Source of the DNA: Longitalea arenae
GTDB taxonomy: Bacteria; Bacteroidota; Bacteroidia; Chitinophagales; Chitinophagaceae
Direction: 5' to 3'
Length of the DNA stretch: 64,000 nt
NCBI RefSeq assembly: GCF_016924755.1
Contig: NZ_JAFFJX010000002.1
Location: 62,001 to 126,000 of the forward strand
The notes beneath the pieces were generated by a model. The model was given only the letters and a program-made list of their open reading frames with translations, did not search any database and was not told the origin of the DNA. The position numbers were made by a program, and so were the translations under genes. Shown in pieces: positions 40,435-48,559 of this stretch (its first letter is position 1; every line of letters begins with the position of its first letter).

Positions 40435-41247
40435 ATGTCACCGCTTAGTATCATACTCATATTAGTTACAGGATTCGTTTCTTACCGGGGATTCAAAGAT
40501 CATTTCTTCTTTGGGAAATACGAATTTGGGGTCGATAAGGTTCGCCTGTACAAAGATTATAAACGCCTGGTCACATCGGGCTTTTTGCATGTAAACTGGA
40601 TGCACCTTATCTTCAACATGCTCGGCCTCTTTTTTTTTGCGGGCTCACTGATCTTCATACTTAAACCCTGGGGATTTTTACTGGTATATTTTGCAAGCCT
40701 TATTGGCGGCAACCTGCTTTCATTGCTTGTGTATAAGAACCAGGGCGATTATACATCGGTTGGCGCATCAGGTGCGGTGAACGGCGCCATCTTCGCCACC
40801 ATTGCGCTGGAGCCCAATATCAGCATCATGTTCCTGCCGGGTTGGTTGTTCGGCCTGCTGTATATTGGTCTTACTATCTGGGGCGTTCGTTCAAAAAGAG
40901 ATAATATCGGTCACGAAGCGCATCTTGGCGGCGCCATCATCGGTATGCTGGTGGCTATTGCCCTTCGCCCCGAGGCGCTGATCGATAATTGGCCAACCAT
41001 TTTGATCATTGCCGTGCCTACCCTGGTATTCATTTATATCATTATTACCCGGCCCCACCTGTTGCTGATAGATAACCTGTTTTTCAAAAGGCATACCGAT
41101 CATTACTCCATCGATCATAAATACAACGAGAGCAGAAGCTCACAGCAGCAGGAAATTGATAAAATACTCGACAAAATAAGCAAGCGGGGAATAAACAGCC
41201 TGAGCCAGAAGGAAAAACAAATGCTGAGGGACTTCAGTAAGAAATAA
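40435..41247 (+). CDS. Rhomboid-family intramembrane serine protease
   Basis: 270 residues. Six hydrophobic helices in residues 1-205 and a charged cytoplasmic tail to 270. Active-site residues are visible: the asparagine-containing W-M-H-L-I-F-N-M loop near 58, the serine in G-A-S-G-A near 104, and the catalytic histidine in H-E-A-H-L-G-G near 160. It cleaves single-pass membrane proteins within the bilayer. The C-terminal tail (L-S-Q-K-E-K-Q-M-L-R-D-F) is common in Bacteroidota rhomboids and recalls the DUF6576 segment. It precedes an alpha/beta hydrolase gene by 33 nt. Confidence 0.88.
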   Translation: MSPLSIILILVTGFVSYRGFKDHFFFGKYEFGVDKVRLYKDYKRLVTSGFLHVNWMHLIFNMLGLFFFAGSLIFILKPWGFLLVYFASLIGGNLLSLLVYKNQGDYTSVGASGAVNGAIFATIALEPNISIMFLPGWLFGLLYIGLTIWGVRSKRDNIGHEAHLGGAIIGMLVAIALRPEALIDNWPTILIIAVPTLVFIYIIITRPHLLLIDNLFFKRHTDHYSIDHKYNESRSSQQQEIDKILDKISKRGINSLSQKEKQMLRDFSKK

Positions 41248-41280
41248 CCGAACTTTACGCACACACGCTCAAACTGGATT

Positions 41281-42237
41281 ATGAAGAAAGCATGGCTCCC
41301 GATGATCGTTCTCCTGCTACTGAATGTTTCCTTAATGGCAGCGGACAATGATACCAGTTTTACTGAATCAACCGTAGTACTGCATACGGCCAATGGAGAT
41401 ATTAGCGGCACCCTTACCCTTCCGGTTAGCCGGCCATCGGGTATGCCTGTGGCATTGATCATTGCGGGTTCCGGGCCTACCGATCGCAATGGCAATAATC
41501 CCATGATGAAGAATGAAAGCCTGCAAAAACTGGCGCATGCACTGGCCCTGAACAACATCGCCTCCCTGCGATTCGATAAAAGAGGCATCGGCGACAGCAA
41601 AAGCGCCGCGAAAAGCGAAGCAGACCTGCGGTTCGAAGATTATATCAATGATGCACGTGGCTGGATCGCTTTATTAAAAAAAGATGCCCGCTTTAAAAAA
41701 GTGTTTGTAGCCGGTCACAGTGAAGGATCACTGATCGGGATGATCGCTGCGTTAAATATGGCGGATGGCTTCATTTCCATTTCCGGTGCCGGCAGATCGG
41801 CCGATAAGATCCTGAAAGAACAATTAGCCAATCAACCACCGGCGGTAAAAGATCCGTCTTTCCCGATTATTGACAGTTTAGCCATGGGAAAAACAGTTGA
41901 CAGTATACCCAAGATCCTGTTTGCTTTTTTCAGGCCCAGCGTACAACCTTATATGATCTCCTGGTTTCATTATGACCCGCAGACCGAGATCAAAAAACTT
42001 ACCGTTCCGGTTTTAATTCTCCAGGGCACCAATGACCTGCAGGTGACGGTTGAAGATGCCAACCTGCTGGCAAGATCTAATACAAAAGCGCAGCTGGCAC
42101 TCATTAAGAACATGAATCATATTTTCAGGATCGTAGAGGGCGACCGAAGGGAGAACCTGGCAACTTATATAACGCCCACGCTGCCCATCAGCGATGAACT
42201 GGTTAATACGATAGCGGCATTTGTGAATAAACATTGA
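41281..42237 (+). CDS. Secreted alpha/beta hydrolase
   Basis: 318 residues with a cleavable signal peptide (residues 1-21, ends near L-M-A-A-D). Hydrolase motifs: A-G-S-G-P-T-D-R-N-G as oxyanion loop, G-H-S-E-G as nucleophile elbow near 145, acid in Q-G-T-N-D near 245, and histidine in M-N-H-I-F near 280. It resembles the BAAT/S9-type YqiA-like esterases of the periplasm. Its natural substrate is unknown. It lies after the rhomboid gene in the same direction. Confidence 0.82.
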   Translation: MKKAWLPMIVLLLLNVSLMAADNDTSFTESTVVLHTANGDISGTLTLPVSRPSGMPVALIIAGSGPTDRNGNNPMMKNESLQKLAHALALNNIASLRFDKRGIGDSKSAAKSEADLRFEDYINDARGWIALLKKDARFKKVFVAGHSEGSLIGMIAALNMADGFISISGAGRSADKILKEQLANQPPAVKDPSFPIIDSLAMGKTVDSIPKILFAFFRPSVQPYMISWFHYDPQTEIKKLTVPVLILQGTNDLQVTVEDANLLARSNTKAQLALIKNMNHIFRIVEGDRRENLATYITPTLPISDELVNTIAAFVNKH

Positions 42238-42285
42238 CCGGCCCCGGGAACCAAACCACCACCAGTAAGTGTAGAATGTACATAT

Positions 42286-42313
42286 GTTACGGAAACGTTA
42301 GCGTAACTTTTTT
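42286..42313 (+). terminator. Terminator after the hydrolase gene
   Basis: Stem GTTACG (42286-42291) with CGTAAC (42302-42307), loop of 10 nt, and six T at 42308-42313, 49 nt after the stop codon. Confidence 0.55.
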
Positions 42314-42391
42314 ACGATAGGCCTGAAAGTTAAGCTAAATTACCTCTGATTGTAGTTTTTATTGCCATTTGAAGTAAAAGTAGCTTAATAC

Positions 42392-43264
42392 ATGAGGCCG
42401 CAGCTTTTAAAAGTATCAAAAGAGATCCGCCATTCGTTCAGCGTTCGGCAGGACCTGGTTCCTTACATCAATAACCGCTGGCATTATCACCAGGAGGTGG
42501 AGTTGATCCACTTTAAAAAGGGAGAAGGAACCCAGTTTGTGGGAGACAGTATCAGACATTTTAAACACGGGGACGTAGTGCTGGTAGGTTCAGGCCTGCC
42601 TCATTACTGGCGTTTTCACGATGCGTTTTTCGATGAACATGAAGCGGCAACCGTAGATATCCGGGTATGTCACTTCTGTGAAAATTTCTGGGGAGAACAA
42701 TTTCTGCAGCTCCCGGAGAACATTAAAATTAAAAATATACTCGAAAAAGCGAAGCGTGGTTTACAAATAACCGGTAAAACCCGCCATGTAGTGGCAGAAT
42801 TCCTCGATGTGCTCCTGAATACTGAAGGACCCCACCGCATCATGTTGCTTACCCAGGCCTTAACGGCTATTGCAGAAAGTGACCAATTACAACCTTTATC
42901 ATCCATCGGTTTCAAACACGAACTGCCCGAGAACGAAAATGACCGTATAAACGCCATTTACGACTTTTCTTTAAAGAATTTTAAACGGCCGATCCAGCTG
43001 GATGAGATCGCATCGGTGGCGAATATCAGCCCCAACTCGTTCTGCCGGTACTTTAAGTCAAAAACAAGCAAGACCTTTTCACAATTCCTCATAGAAGTAC
43101 GGGTAGGGTATGCCTGTAAACTGCTGATAGAAAACAAAATGAGCATTAAACAGCTCTGTTTTGAAAGCGGATTCAATAATTTCACCAGTTTTCATAAGTA
43201 TTTCAAACTAATTACTGGCAAAAGTCCGTTAAACTATCAGAAAGAATTTATTCAAAAACAGTAG
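42392..43264 (+). CDS. AraC-family transcriptional regulator
   Basis: 290 residues. An N-terminal cupin domain (H-Y-H-Q-E-V-E-L near 28-36, G-D-S-I, H-F-K-H-G-D-V-V-L-V) is typical of sugar-sensing AraC regulators. The C-terminal double helix-turn-helix starts near 195, with D-E-I-A-S-V-A-N-I-S-P-N-S-F-C-R-Y-F and a second helix ending in F-N-N-F-T-S-F-H-K-Y-F. It is 13 nt before the beta-helix gene and so may be in one unit with it. It probably reads sugar signals from the adjacent PUL. Confidence 0.88.
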   Translation: MRPQLLKVSKEIRHSFSVRQDLVPYINNRWHYHQEVELIHFKKGEGTQFVGDSIRHFKHGDVVLVGSGLPHYWRFHDAFFDEHEAATVDIRVCHFCENFWGEQFLQLPENIKIKNILEKAKRGLQITGKTRHVVAEFLDVLLNTEGPHRIMLLTQALTAIAESDQLQPLSSIGFKHELPENENDRINAIYDFSLKNFKRPIQLDEIASVANISPNSFCRYFKSKTSKTFSQFLIEVRVGYACKLLIENKMSIKQLCFESGFNNFTSFHKYFKLITGKSPLNYQKEFIQKQ

Positions 43265-43277
43265 TACCCTGATTGCT

Positions 43278-44807
43278 ATGACCCAACCCATACGCCAGTT
43301 TTTGCTAGCGGGATCGCTTATTGCATTGACTGTAGGATTTCAACCAGCCACCACGCCGTGGAAATCGAAGTTTCTTACCGTAAATCCCCAGGGAACAATA
43401 CTATACCATCCTGATGAAAAAGGGAATACAATTCCCGATTTCAGCCGGGTGGGTTATTACCAGGGGGACCGGCCGATACCGAATGTACCGGTTGTAATGA
43501 CCGTTTCACCAGCTGATACCAGCAGCCAGGCGATCATTCAAAACGCCATTAATGAAGTGGCGAAAAGAACGCCTGACAAAAATGGTTTCCGGGGCGCCAT
43601 CCTGTTGAAAAAGGGAACCTATAAAATACCTGGCACTATTTATATTACTACCAGTGGTATTGTACTGCGCGGTGAAGGCGATGGTGAGCATGGCACCCGG
43701 CTTATTGCCACCGGGAATACGCAGCGTTCACTAATAGAAGTGATGGGCGATGGCTGGTTAGAAGAAATTCCGGGAACGCGGGCCATTATCACAGATGCTT
43801 ATGTGCCCACCGGCGCTACCTCTTTCCATGTAGAATCAACCGCCAAATTCAAAGTGGGCGATAAAATAGTGCTGCTGCGTCCTGGCACCGATGCCTGGAT
43901 AAAAGACCTGAAAATGGATGTCATTGCCGCCAGAAGCGGTACCAAACAATGGCAGCCCGGCGAGTATGAATTATACTATGAGCGGGTGATCACCAAAATA
44001 AAGGACAACACCATTTTTATAGAGAACCCGGTAATGATGGCGCTTGAAAAAAAATACGGCGGGGGCTCCATCTTTAAATACGATTTTGAATGGCGTATTT
44101 CGAACGTGGGTATTGAACATTTGCGTTGCGAATCAACCTACGCCAGTGATACCGCTGAGGATCATGGCTGGACAGCCATTCAGATCAATAAGATCGAAAA
44201 TGGCTGGGTGCGCAATGTAACCTCCCGCTATTTTGGCTTTGGCTGTGTTCACCTCGAAGCACTGGCCAAAAATATTACAGTCACCAACAGCCGTTGTCTC
44301 GATGCCAAATCAAAGATCACAGGTGGCCGCCGTTACTCATTCAATAATGACGGACAGCAAAACCTGATCATGAACTGTTACAGTACTGAAGGACGCCACG
44401 ATTATGTGACCGGCGCCCGCGTTTGTGGCCCCAATGTATTTTATAATTGCACGGCTAAAAATACCCATGCCGATATAGGACCGCATCATCGCTGGGCTTC
44501 GGGCACCCTTTACGATAATATTGTCACTGATGGTGAAATAAATGTGCAGGACCGGGGCAACTGGGGCAGTGGCCATGGCTGGGCGGGCGTTACGCAAATT
44601 CTTTGGAATTGCACCGCCAAAAGGGCGGCTGTGCAAAGCCCCTGGGCCAATGGAAAAAATTATTGCATCGGCTTGAAAGGTGGAAAATATGCCGGCCGTT
44701 TAACCGGAAGACCAGATGGTGAATGGGAAGGCCAGAATAAACAGGGACTGCAACCCGGCTCATTATTTTTGGCACAACTGAAAGCGCGGAAAGCCATGAA
44801 GAAATAG
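43278..44807 (+). CDS. Secreted right-handed beta-helix protein (pectate-lyase superfamily-like)
   Basis: 509 residues. A short hydrophobic leader (residues 8-22) suggests export. A pectate_lyase_3-type start (N-A-I-N-E-V-A-K-R near 78-86, then G-A-I-L-L-K-K-G-T-Y near 96) leads into parallel beta-helix coils with repeated N-V-T-S-R-Y-F, I-T-V-T-N-S-R-C and F-Y-N-C-T-A-K segments. A lyase or hydrolase role on plant or algal uronate polymers is likely, but catalytic residues were not recognised. It converges on the PUL genes with the strong terminator at 44836 between, and the AraC gene is directly upstream. Confidence 0.72.
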   Translation: MTQPIRQFLLAGSLIALTVGFQPATTPWKSKFLTVNPQGTILYHPDEKGNTIPDFSRVGYYQGDRPIPNVPVVMTVSPADTSSQAIIQNAINEVAKRTPDKNGFRGAILLKKGTYKIPGTIYITTSGIVLRGEGDGEHGTRLIATGNTQRSLIEVMGDGWLEEIPGTRAIITDAYVPTGATSFHVESTAKFKVGDKIVLLRPGTDAWIKDLKMDVIAARSGTKQWQPGEYELYYERVITKIKDNTIFIENPVMMALEKKYGGGSIFKYDFEWRISNVGIEHLRCESTYASDTAEDHGWTAIQINKIENGWVRNVTSRYFGFGCVHLEALAKNITVTNSRCLDAKSKITGGRRYSFNNDGQQNLIMNCYSTEGRHDYVTGARVCGPNVFYNCTAKNTHADIGPHHRWASGTLYDNIVTDGEINVQDRGNWGSGHGWAGVTQILWNCTAKRAAVQSPWANGKNYCIGLKGGKYAGRLTGRPDGEWEGQNKQGLQPGSLFLAQLKARKAMKK

Positions 44808-44835
44808 ACAATAGACAATTGGCAATAGGCAAATT

Positions 44836-44876
44836 AAAAAGGGTGAATCACTCCATTATAGTGATCCACCCTTTTT
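44836..44876. terminator. Strong bidirectional terminator
   Basis: AAAAAGGGTG-ATCACT and AGTGAT-CACCCTTTTT form a 16-bp stem with one mismatch and a 7-nt loop. Poly-A and poly-T on the two sides make it functional for both convergent transcripts. A short AT-rich repeat (TTATTAAG twice, matched by CTTATTAA at about 44924) follows. Confidence 0.85.
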
Positions 44877-44927
44877 AGTTATTAAGTTATTAAGTTCTTT
44901 GGTTTAGTATTTAAACTCAATAACTTA

Positions 44928-45539
44928 TTAACTGGCAGCTCTTACCTTAATAACGATCTTCTTCACCACCTTATTCCCTCCCGGCGTAATGTTCGGCCTA
45001 TGCGCTTCACCGGGGAAAAAGATGATAAAACTGCCTGCAGGTAATGTATAGAATTTTCCTGGCGCGGTATAATTGGCCACATCCTTCTTTTCATCATAGG
45101 GCCTGGTAATGGAAGTAACTTGCGCTACCGGCCACTTGCCCATTTTCTCTTCGCCAACAATAATACACTGTACATCGATATATTTCTGATGTGATTCCCA
45201 ACCCGTTTTATCAAAATCCTTACCCGGTTCTTCCGTCACTGATGCAAAGACATTATCCCGATCGATCGCATATTTTCCTTTGGCAATGGTTTGCAGGTTC
45301 TGCTCTTTCAAAAAAGCAAAGGCTTTATCCCAGTAGGTTTTATTGATGCGGTATTGGCGGGCAAACACTTCCTTATCGATCGATTTATGCGGTATGAGCC
45401 GAACGCCATTCAACCATTCCTTTTTCTTAAACCATTTGGCCGCTTTTGATTTAGTGATCGCCGTATCGGCAGCCTGCGCATAAACAGCGGGTGCAGCAGC
45501 AAAAGTCAAAAGAACAGCAAAAACCAGGGCTTTTTTCAT
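44928..45539 (-). CDS. YhcH/YjgK/YiaL (DUF386) family protein, secreted
   Basis: 203 residues with signal peptide (residues 1-23). The DUF386 cupin shows I-D-V-Q-C-I-I-V-G-E-E near 117 and F-I-I-F-F-P-G-E-A-H-R-P-N near 168-180, with metal-binding histidine and glutamate. EbgC is a well-known member that works as a beta-galactosidase subunit; others act as sugar anomerases or isomerases. Having a signal peptide is unusual for cytoplasmic YhcH. It is likely the last gene of the PUL transcription unit, with the strong terminator just downstream. Confidence 0.82.
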   Translation of the reverse strand: MKKALVFAVLLTFAAAPAVYAQAADTAITKSKAAKWFKKKEWLNGVRLIPHKSIDKEVFARQYRINKTYWDKAFAFLKEQNLQTIAKGKYAIDRDNVFASVTEEPGKDFDKTGWESHQKYIDVQCIIVGEEKMGKWPVAQVTSITRPYDEKKDVANYTAPGKFYTLPAGSFIIFFPGEAHRPNITPGGNKVVKKIVIKVRAAS

Positions 45540-45683
45540 TTGATAATATTAGGTCCCATAAATATAAGCAAATGTGCCATCCACCTGTTGGCGAATGGCA
45601 CATTTTCGGCTGACCTTTCCCAATCACTTAAGCCTGAGAATCGGTTTACGCCCGATAGCGAAGCTTAGCGGTCAATTAGCACA

Positions 45684-47108
45684 TTAAAGACCACTGGTGC
45701 CGGTACCGGTAAACTTCTTATCTGGCAGTATTCCTTTCAGCTGCAGTTTTATTACAGAAGCCATCTTATCGGGCGCCTGCTCTGGCAGGGTGATGGCAAG
45801 GCCGCTGCCGGAAGACGCTGTTGCCAGTTTTTTGCCCGTAGCCAGTAAGGAAGCTGAGGTAACAGCCTGGCTTACCCCAGGGATCACCAGCTTTTTATCT
45901 GCCGGCCAGTTAAACACACTCAGATATAATATAGTATTGCCATTTTGTTCTTTCTTGGTGCAGCGACCCCACGACAAAGGCGCCAGCGGACTGGCCTTAG
46001 TGCCATAGATCGCTTCCCCGTTCACTTTCATCCAGGCGCCTACCTGTTGTAATCGCGCAATACTTTCATCGGGAATAGTACCATCGGCTTTGGGGCCAAT
46101 ATTCAATAAATAATTACCGCCTTTGGAAGCAATATCTATCAGGTTCCTGATCATAACCTCAGCACTCTTCCATTCATGATCGTCTCTTTTGTAACCCCAG
46201 GTATTGTTCATGGTCATGCAGGTTTCCCAATCCTTGCCATCCAGGTCACCTTCTTTCGGAATCCTTTGCTCGGGCGTTTTATAATCGCCGGGAAAGTTGG
46301 GCCGCTTTAACCGGTCGTTGGTAATAATATTTGGTTGCAGGGCCAATAAGGCATTCAGCTTTTCGGCAAATTCATCGGTCATATTGGTTGGCGTATCCCA
46401 CCACAATATGGCTACATCGCCATAATTGGTAAGCAATTCTTTTACTTGTGGCACGGCTACTTCATCAATGTACTGCGCCATGGTTTTGGTAGTTTGCGCA
46501 GGATCCCAGTGACCATTGTTTGCAGCTGTATATGCATCGATGGCGGCAGAATCAGGATTGGCCCAGCCTTCACTGGCCACTTTCCTGGCGGCAGCACCAC
46601 CGGGATTGGTCCAGTCCTGGGCATGCGAATAATAAAAACCCAACTTCATTCCATACTTGCGGCAGGCTTCTGCCAAAGGCTTCAGCAGGTCTTTACCATA
46701 AGGAGTGGCATCTACCATATTCCATTTACTGGCGTTTGATTTAAACAAGGCAAATCCGTCATGGTGTTTGGCCGTGATCACGATATATTTCATGCCGGCG
46801 TCTTTGGCTAATTTCACCCAGGCATCGGCATCATATTTAACGGGGTTGAACTCCGCGGCAAACGCCTTGTAATCTTCTACCGGGATTTTTCCCCGGTTCA
46901 TGATCCATTCCCCAATTCGTTTTATAGGCTGGCCATTGTAATAACCGGCCGGCACTGAATACACACCCCAGTGAATGAACATACCGAAACGGGCTTCGCG
47001 CCACCATTCCATCCGCTTATCGCGGCTTACACCTTGTGCGGAAGTTTGTGCAGTAACCGCCTGCCACAAACCACAAAACAACACAATGGCAGAAACAAAT
47101 CTTTTCAT
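45684..47108 (-). CDS. Alpha-L-fucosidase (GH29)
   Basis: 474 residues with signal peptide (1-20). The N-terminal GH29 barrel carries W-W-R-E-A-R-F-G-M-F-I-H-W-G near 36-49, A-K-H-H-D-G-F near 113-119, and the nucleophile aspartate in A-I-L-W-W-D-T-P near 232-239. A C-terminal beta-sandwich follows. It is a retaining periplasmic or surface exo-fucosidase. It is one of two GH29 genes here; the other (48560-50431) has an additional domain. Both lie next to GH95, so the target must carry several kinds of fucose linkages. Confidence 0.9.
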   Translation of the reverse strand: MKRFVSAIVLFCGLWQAVTAQTSAQGVSRDKRMEWWREARFGMFIHWGVYSVPAGYYNGQPIKRIGEWIMNRGKIPVEDYKAFAAEFNPVKYDADAWVKLAKDAGMKYIVITAKHHDGFALFKSNASKWNMVDATPYGKDLLKPLAEACRKYGMKLGFYYSHAQDWTNPGGAAARKVASEGWANPDSAAIDAYTAANNGHWDPAQTTKTMAQYIDEVAVPQVKELLTNYGDVAILWWDTPTNMTDEFAEKLNALLALQPNIITNDRLKRPNFPGDYKTPEQRIPKEGDLDGKDWETCMTMNNTWGYKRDDHEWKSAEVMIRNLIDIASKGGNYLLNIGPKADGTIPDESIARLQQVGAWMKVNGEAIYGTKASPLAPLSWGRCTKKEQNGNTILYLSVFNWPADKKLVIPGVSQAVTSASLLATGKKLATASSGSGLAITLPEQAPDKMASVIKLQLKGILPDKKFTGTGTSGL

Positions 47109-47299
47109 ATCAAATCTTTGATTGTTACGTTATTGATGCAACTAACTGAATATTCTCCTTCCTTGTAACGCAGTTTCCGGCATTTTATTCACCTATTTTA
47201 TCCATCAGCTGGTGGAAAGCGGGTTCAAGTTTTTTTAATACGCAACCCACAATCTGCTGCTGGCCATTATTAACTTTATCAACTTTAATAAATTGTCAA

Positions 47300-48475
47300 C
47301 TACTTTTTCTTCAACCGCAACAAAGCTTCCAGGTAATAATAGTCTGCATAGTTCAGCGGCACATCCACCTCACTGTTATGCGGTTTGGAACCGGTACTAT
47401 GCAAGAGGATAAAACCTTTGTTCTCCCCTATTGGCGAGCGGTAATGGTTGGTAAGGTTTTGCAAAATAGTATTGGCGACCGACAGGTATTCTTTTTTATT
47501 CTTGCTGTACTTAGCCAGTTCCAAAAGGCCGGAGGCCAGCACGGCTGCTGCGGATGCATCCCGGGGCTCATTCGGAATACCGGGGGCATTAAAATCGTAA
47601 TAAGGGATTTTATCCGCCGGTAAATTGGGGTGGTGCAGTATAAATGCAGCAATATTTTCAGCCTGTTTCAGATAGGCCGGATCTTTCGTTTCTCTATAAC
47701 ACATCGTATAACCATAAATGCCCCATGACTGGCCGCGCGACCAGGCCGATTCATGTGCATAGCCCTGGTGTGTATTCTTTTTTACCACCTTGCCGGTTGT
47801 TGTATCATAGTCTACAACATGATAAGAGCTATAATCGGGCCGGAAATGATTTTTCATCGTGGTGTTGGCATGACTAACCGCAATCTTATAAAAAGAAGAA
47901 TCGCCGGTAAGGCGGGTTGCTGCAAACAATAATTCGAGGTTCATCATGTTGTCGATGATCACCGGAAATCCCCATACTTCCTTGTGATGATCCCAGGAGC
48001 GGATGCAGCCCACTGTTGAATTGAAACGCGTAGATAGTGTTTTGGCCGACTGAATGATCACCTCTTTATATGCGGCATCTTTGGTAAGTTGGTAGCCGGT
48101 GCCATAGCTGCAGTAAATCTTAAAGCCCATATCATGGGTACCGCCATTGAATTTTTCTTTTTCGATCAGGGCCGTAAATGCTGAGGCCTTGGCTTTCCAT
48201 TCCGGCTTTTTGGTGAACGCATACAAGAACCATAGATCACCGGCAAAAAAGCCGCTGGTCCAGTCGCGTGATTGCACCAGTTTCAAATTTCCGTTTTCCA
48301 GGGTGCGGGGCGCTACGAGCTCGGTCTTATTGCCTCTTGCTTCGGCAAAACTGGTGAGCATTACCCGGGTTTGTTTTTCTGCATCGGCAAACACCTGCTT
48401 ACTGTTCACAGCTTGCGCCTGCACCATTGTTCCTGTAATAAGAAAAGCGAATGTTCCAGAAAGTTTTTTAAGCAT
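47300..48475 (-). CDS. Unsaturated glucuronyl hydrolase (GH88)
   Basis: 391 residues with signal peptide (1-20). The alpha/alpha barrel shows R-D-W-T-S-G-F-F-A-G-D near 70-80, T-H-D-M-G near 113 with the first catalytic aspartate, I-I-D-N-M-M-N near 172 with the second, and A-W-S-R-G-Q-S-W-G near 246. GH88 hydrolyses the vinyl ether of 4,5-unsaturated glucuronides made by polysaccharide lyases. The adjacent lyase at 50507 is its likely source of substrate. GH105 is the nearest alternative, but the T-H-D-M-G motif favours GH88. Confidence 0.9.
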   Translation of the reverse strand: MLKKLSGTFAFLITGTMVQAQAVNSKQVFADAEKQTRVMLTSFAEARGNKTELVAPRTLENGNLKLVQSRDWTSGFFAGDLWFLYAFTKKPEWKAKASAFTALIEKEKFNGGTHDMGFKIYCSYGTGYQLTKDAAYKEVIIQSAKTLSTRFNSTVGCIRSWDHHKEVWGFPVIIDNMMNLELLFAATRLTGDSSFYKIAVSHANTTMKNHFRPDYSSYHVVDYDTTTGKVVKKNTHQGYAHESAWSRGQSWGIYGYTMCYRETKDPAYLKQAENIAAFILHHPNLPADKIPYYDFNAPGIPNEPRDASAAAVLASGLLELAKYSKNKKEYLSVANTILQNLTNHYRSPIGENKGFILLHSTGSKPHNSEVDVPLNYADYYYLEALLRLKKK

Positions 48476-48559
48476 CCTATTATATTAAATTTTTAAAAAG
48501 TTTATTGAGCCTGTAACCGGGGCGATTGGGCCACAGCTCTGAATCCTCACATCGCTTCT

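Noticed and set aside
47109-47299. Second PUL promoter before the GH29 gene at 47108
   Set aside because: No TTTG/TAnnTTTG pair was found in the gap, so no promoter is claimed.
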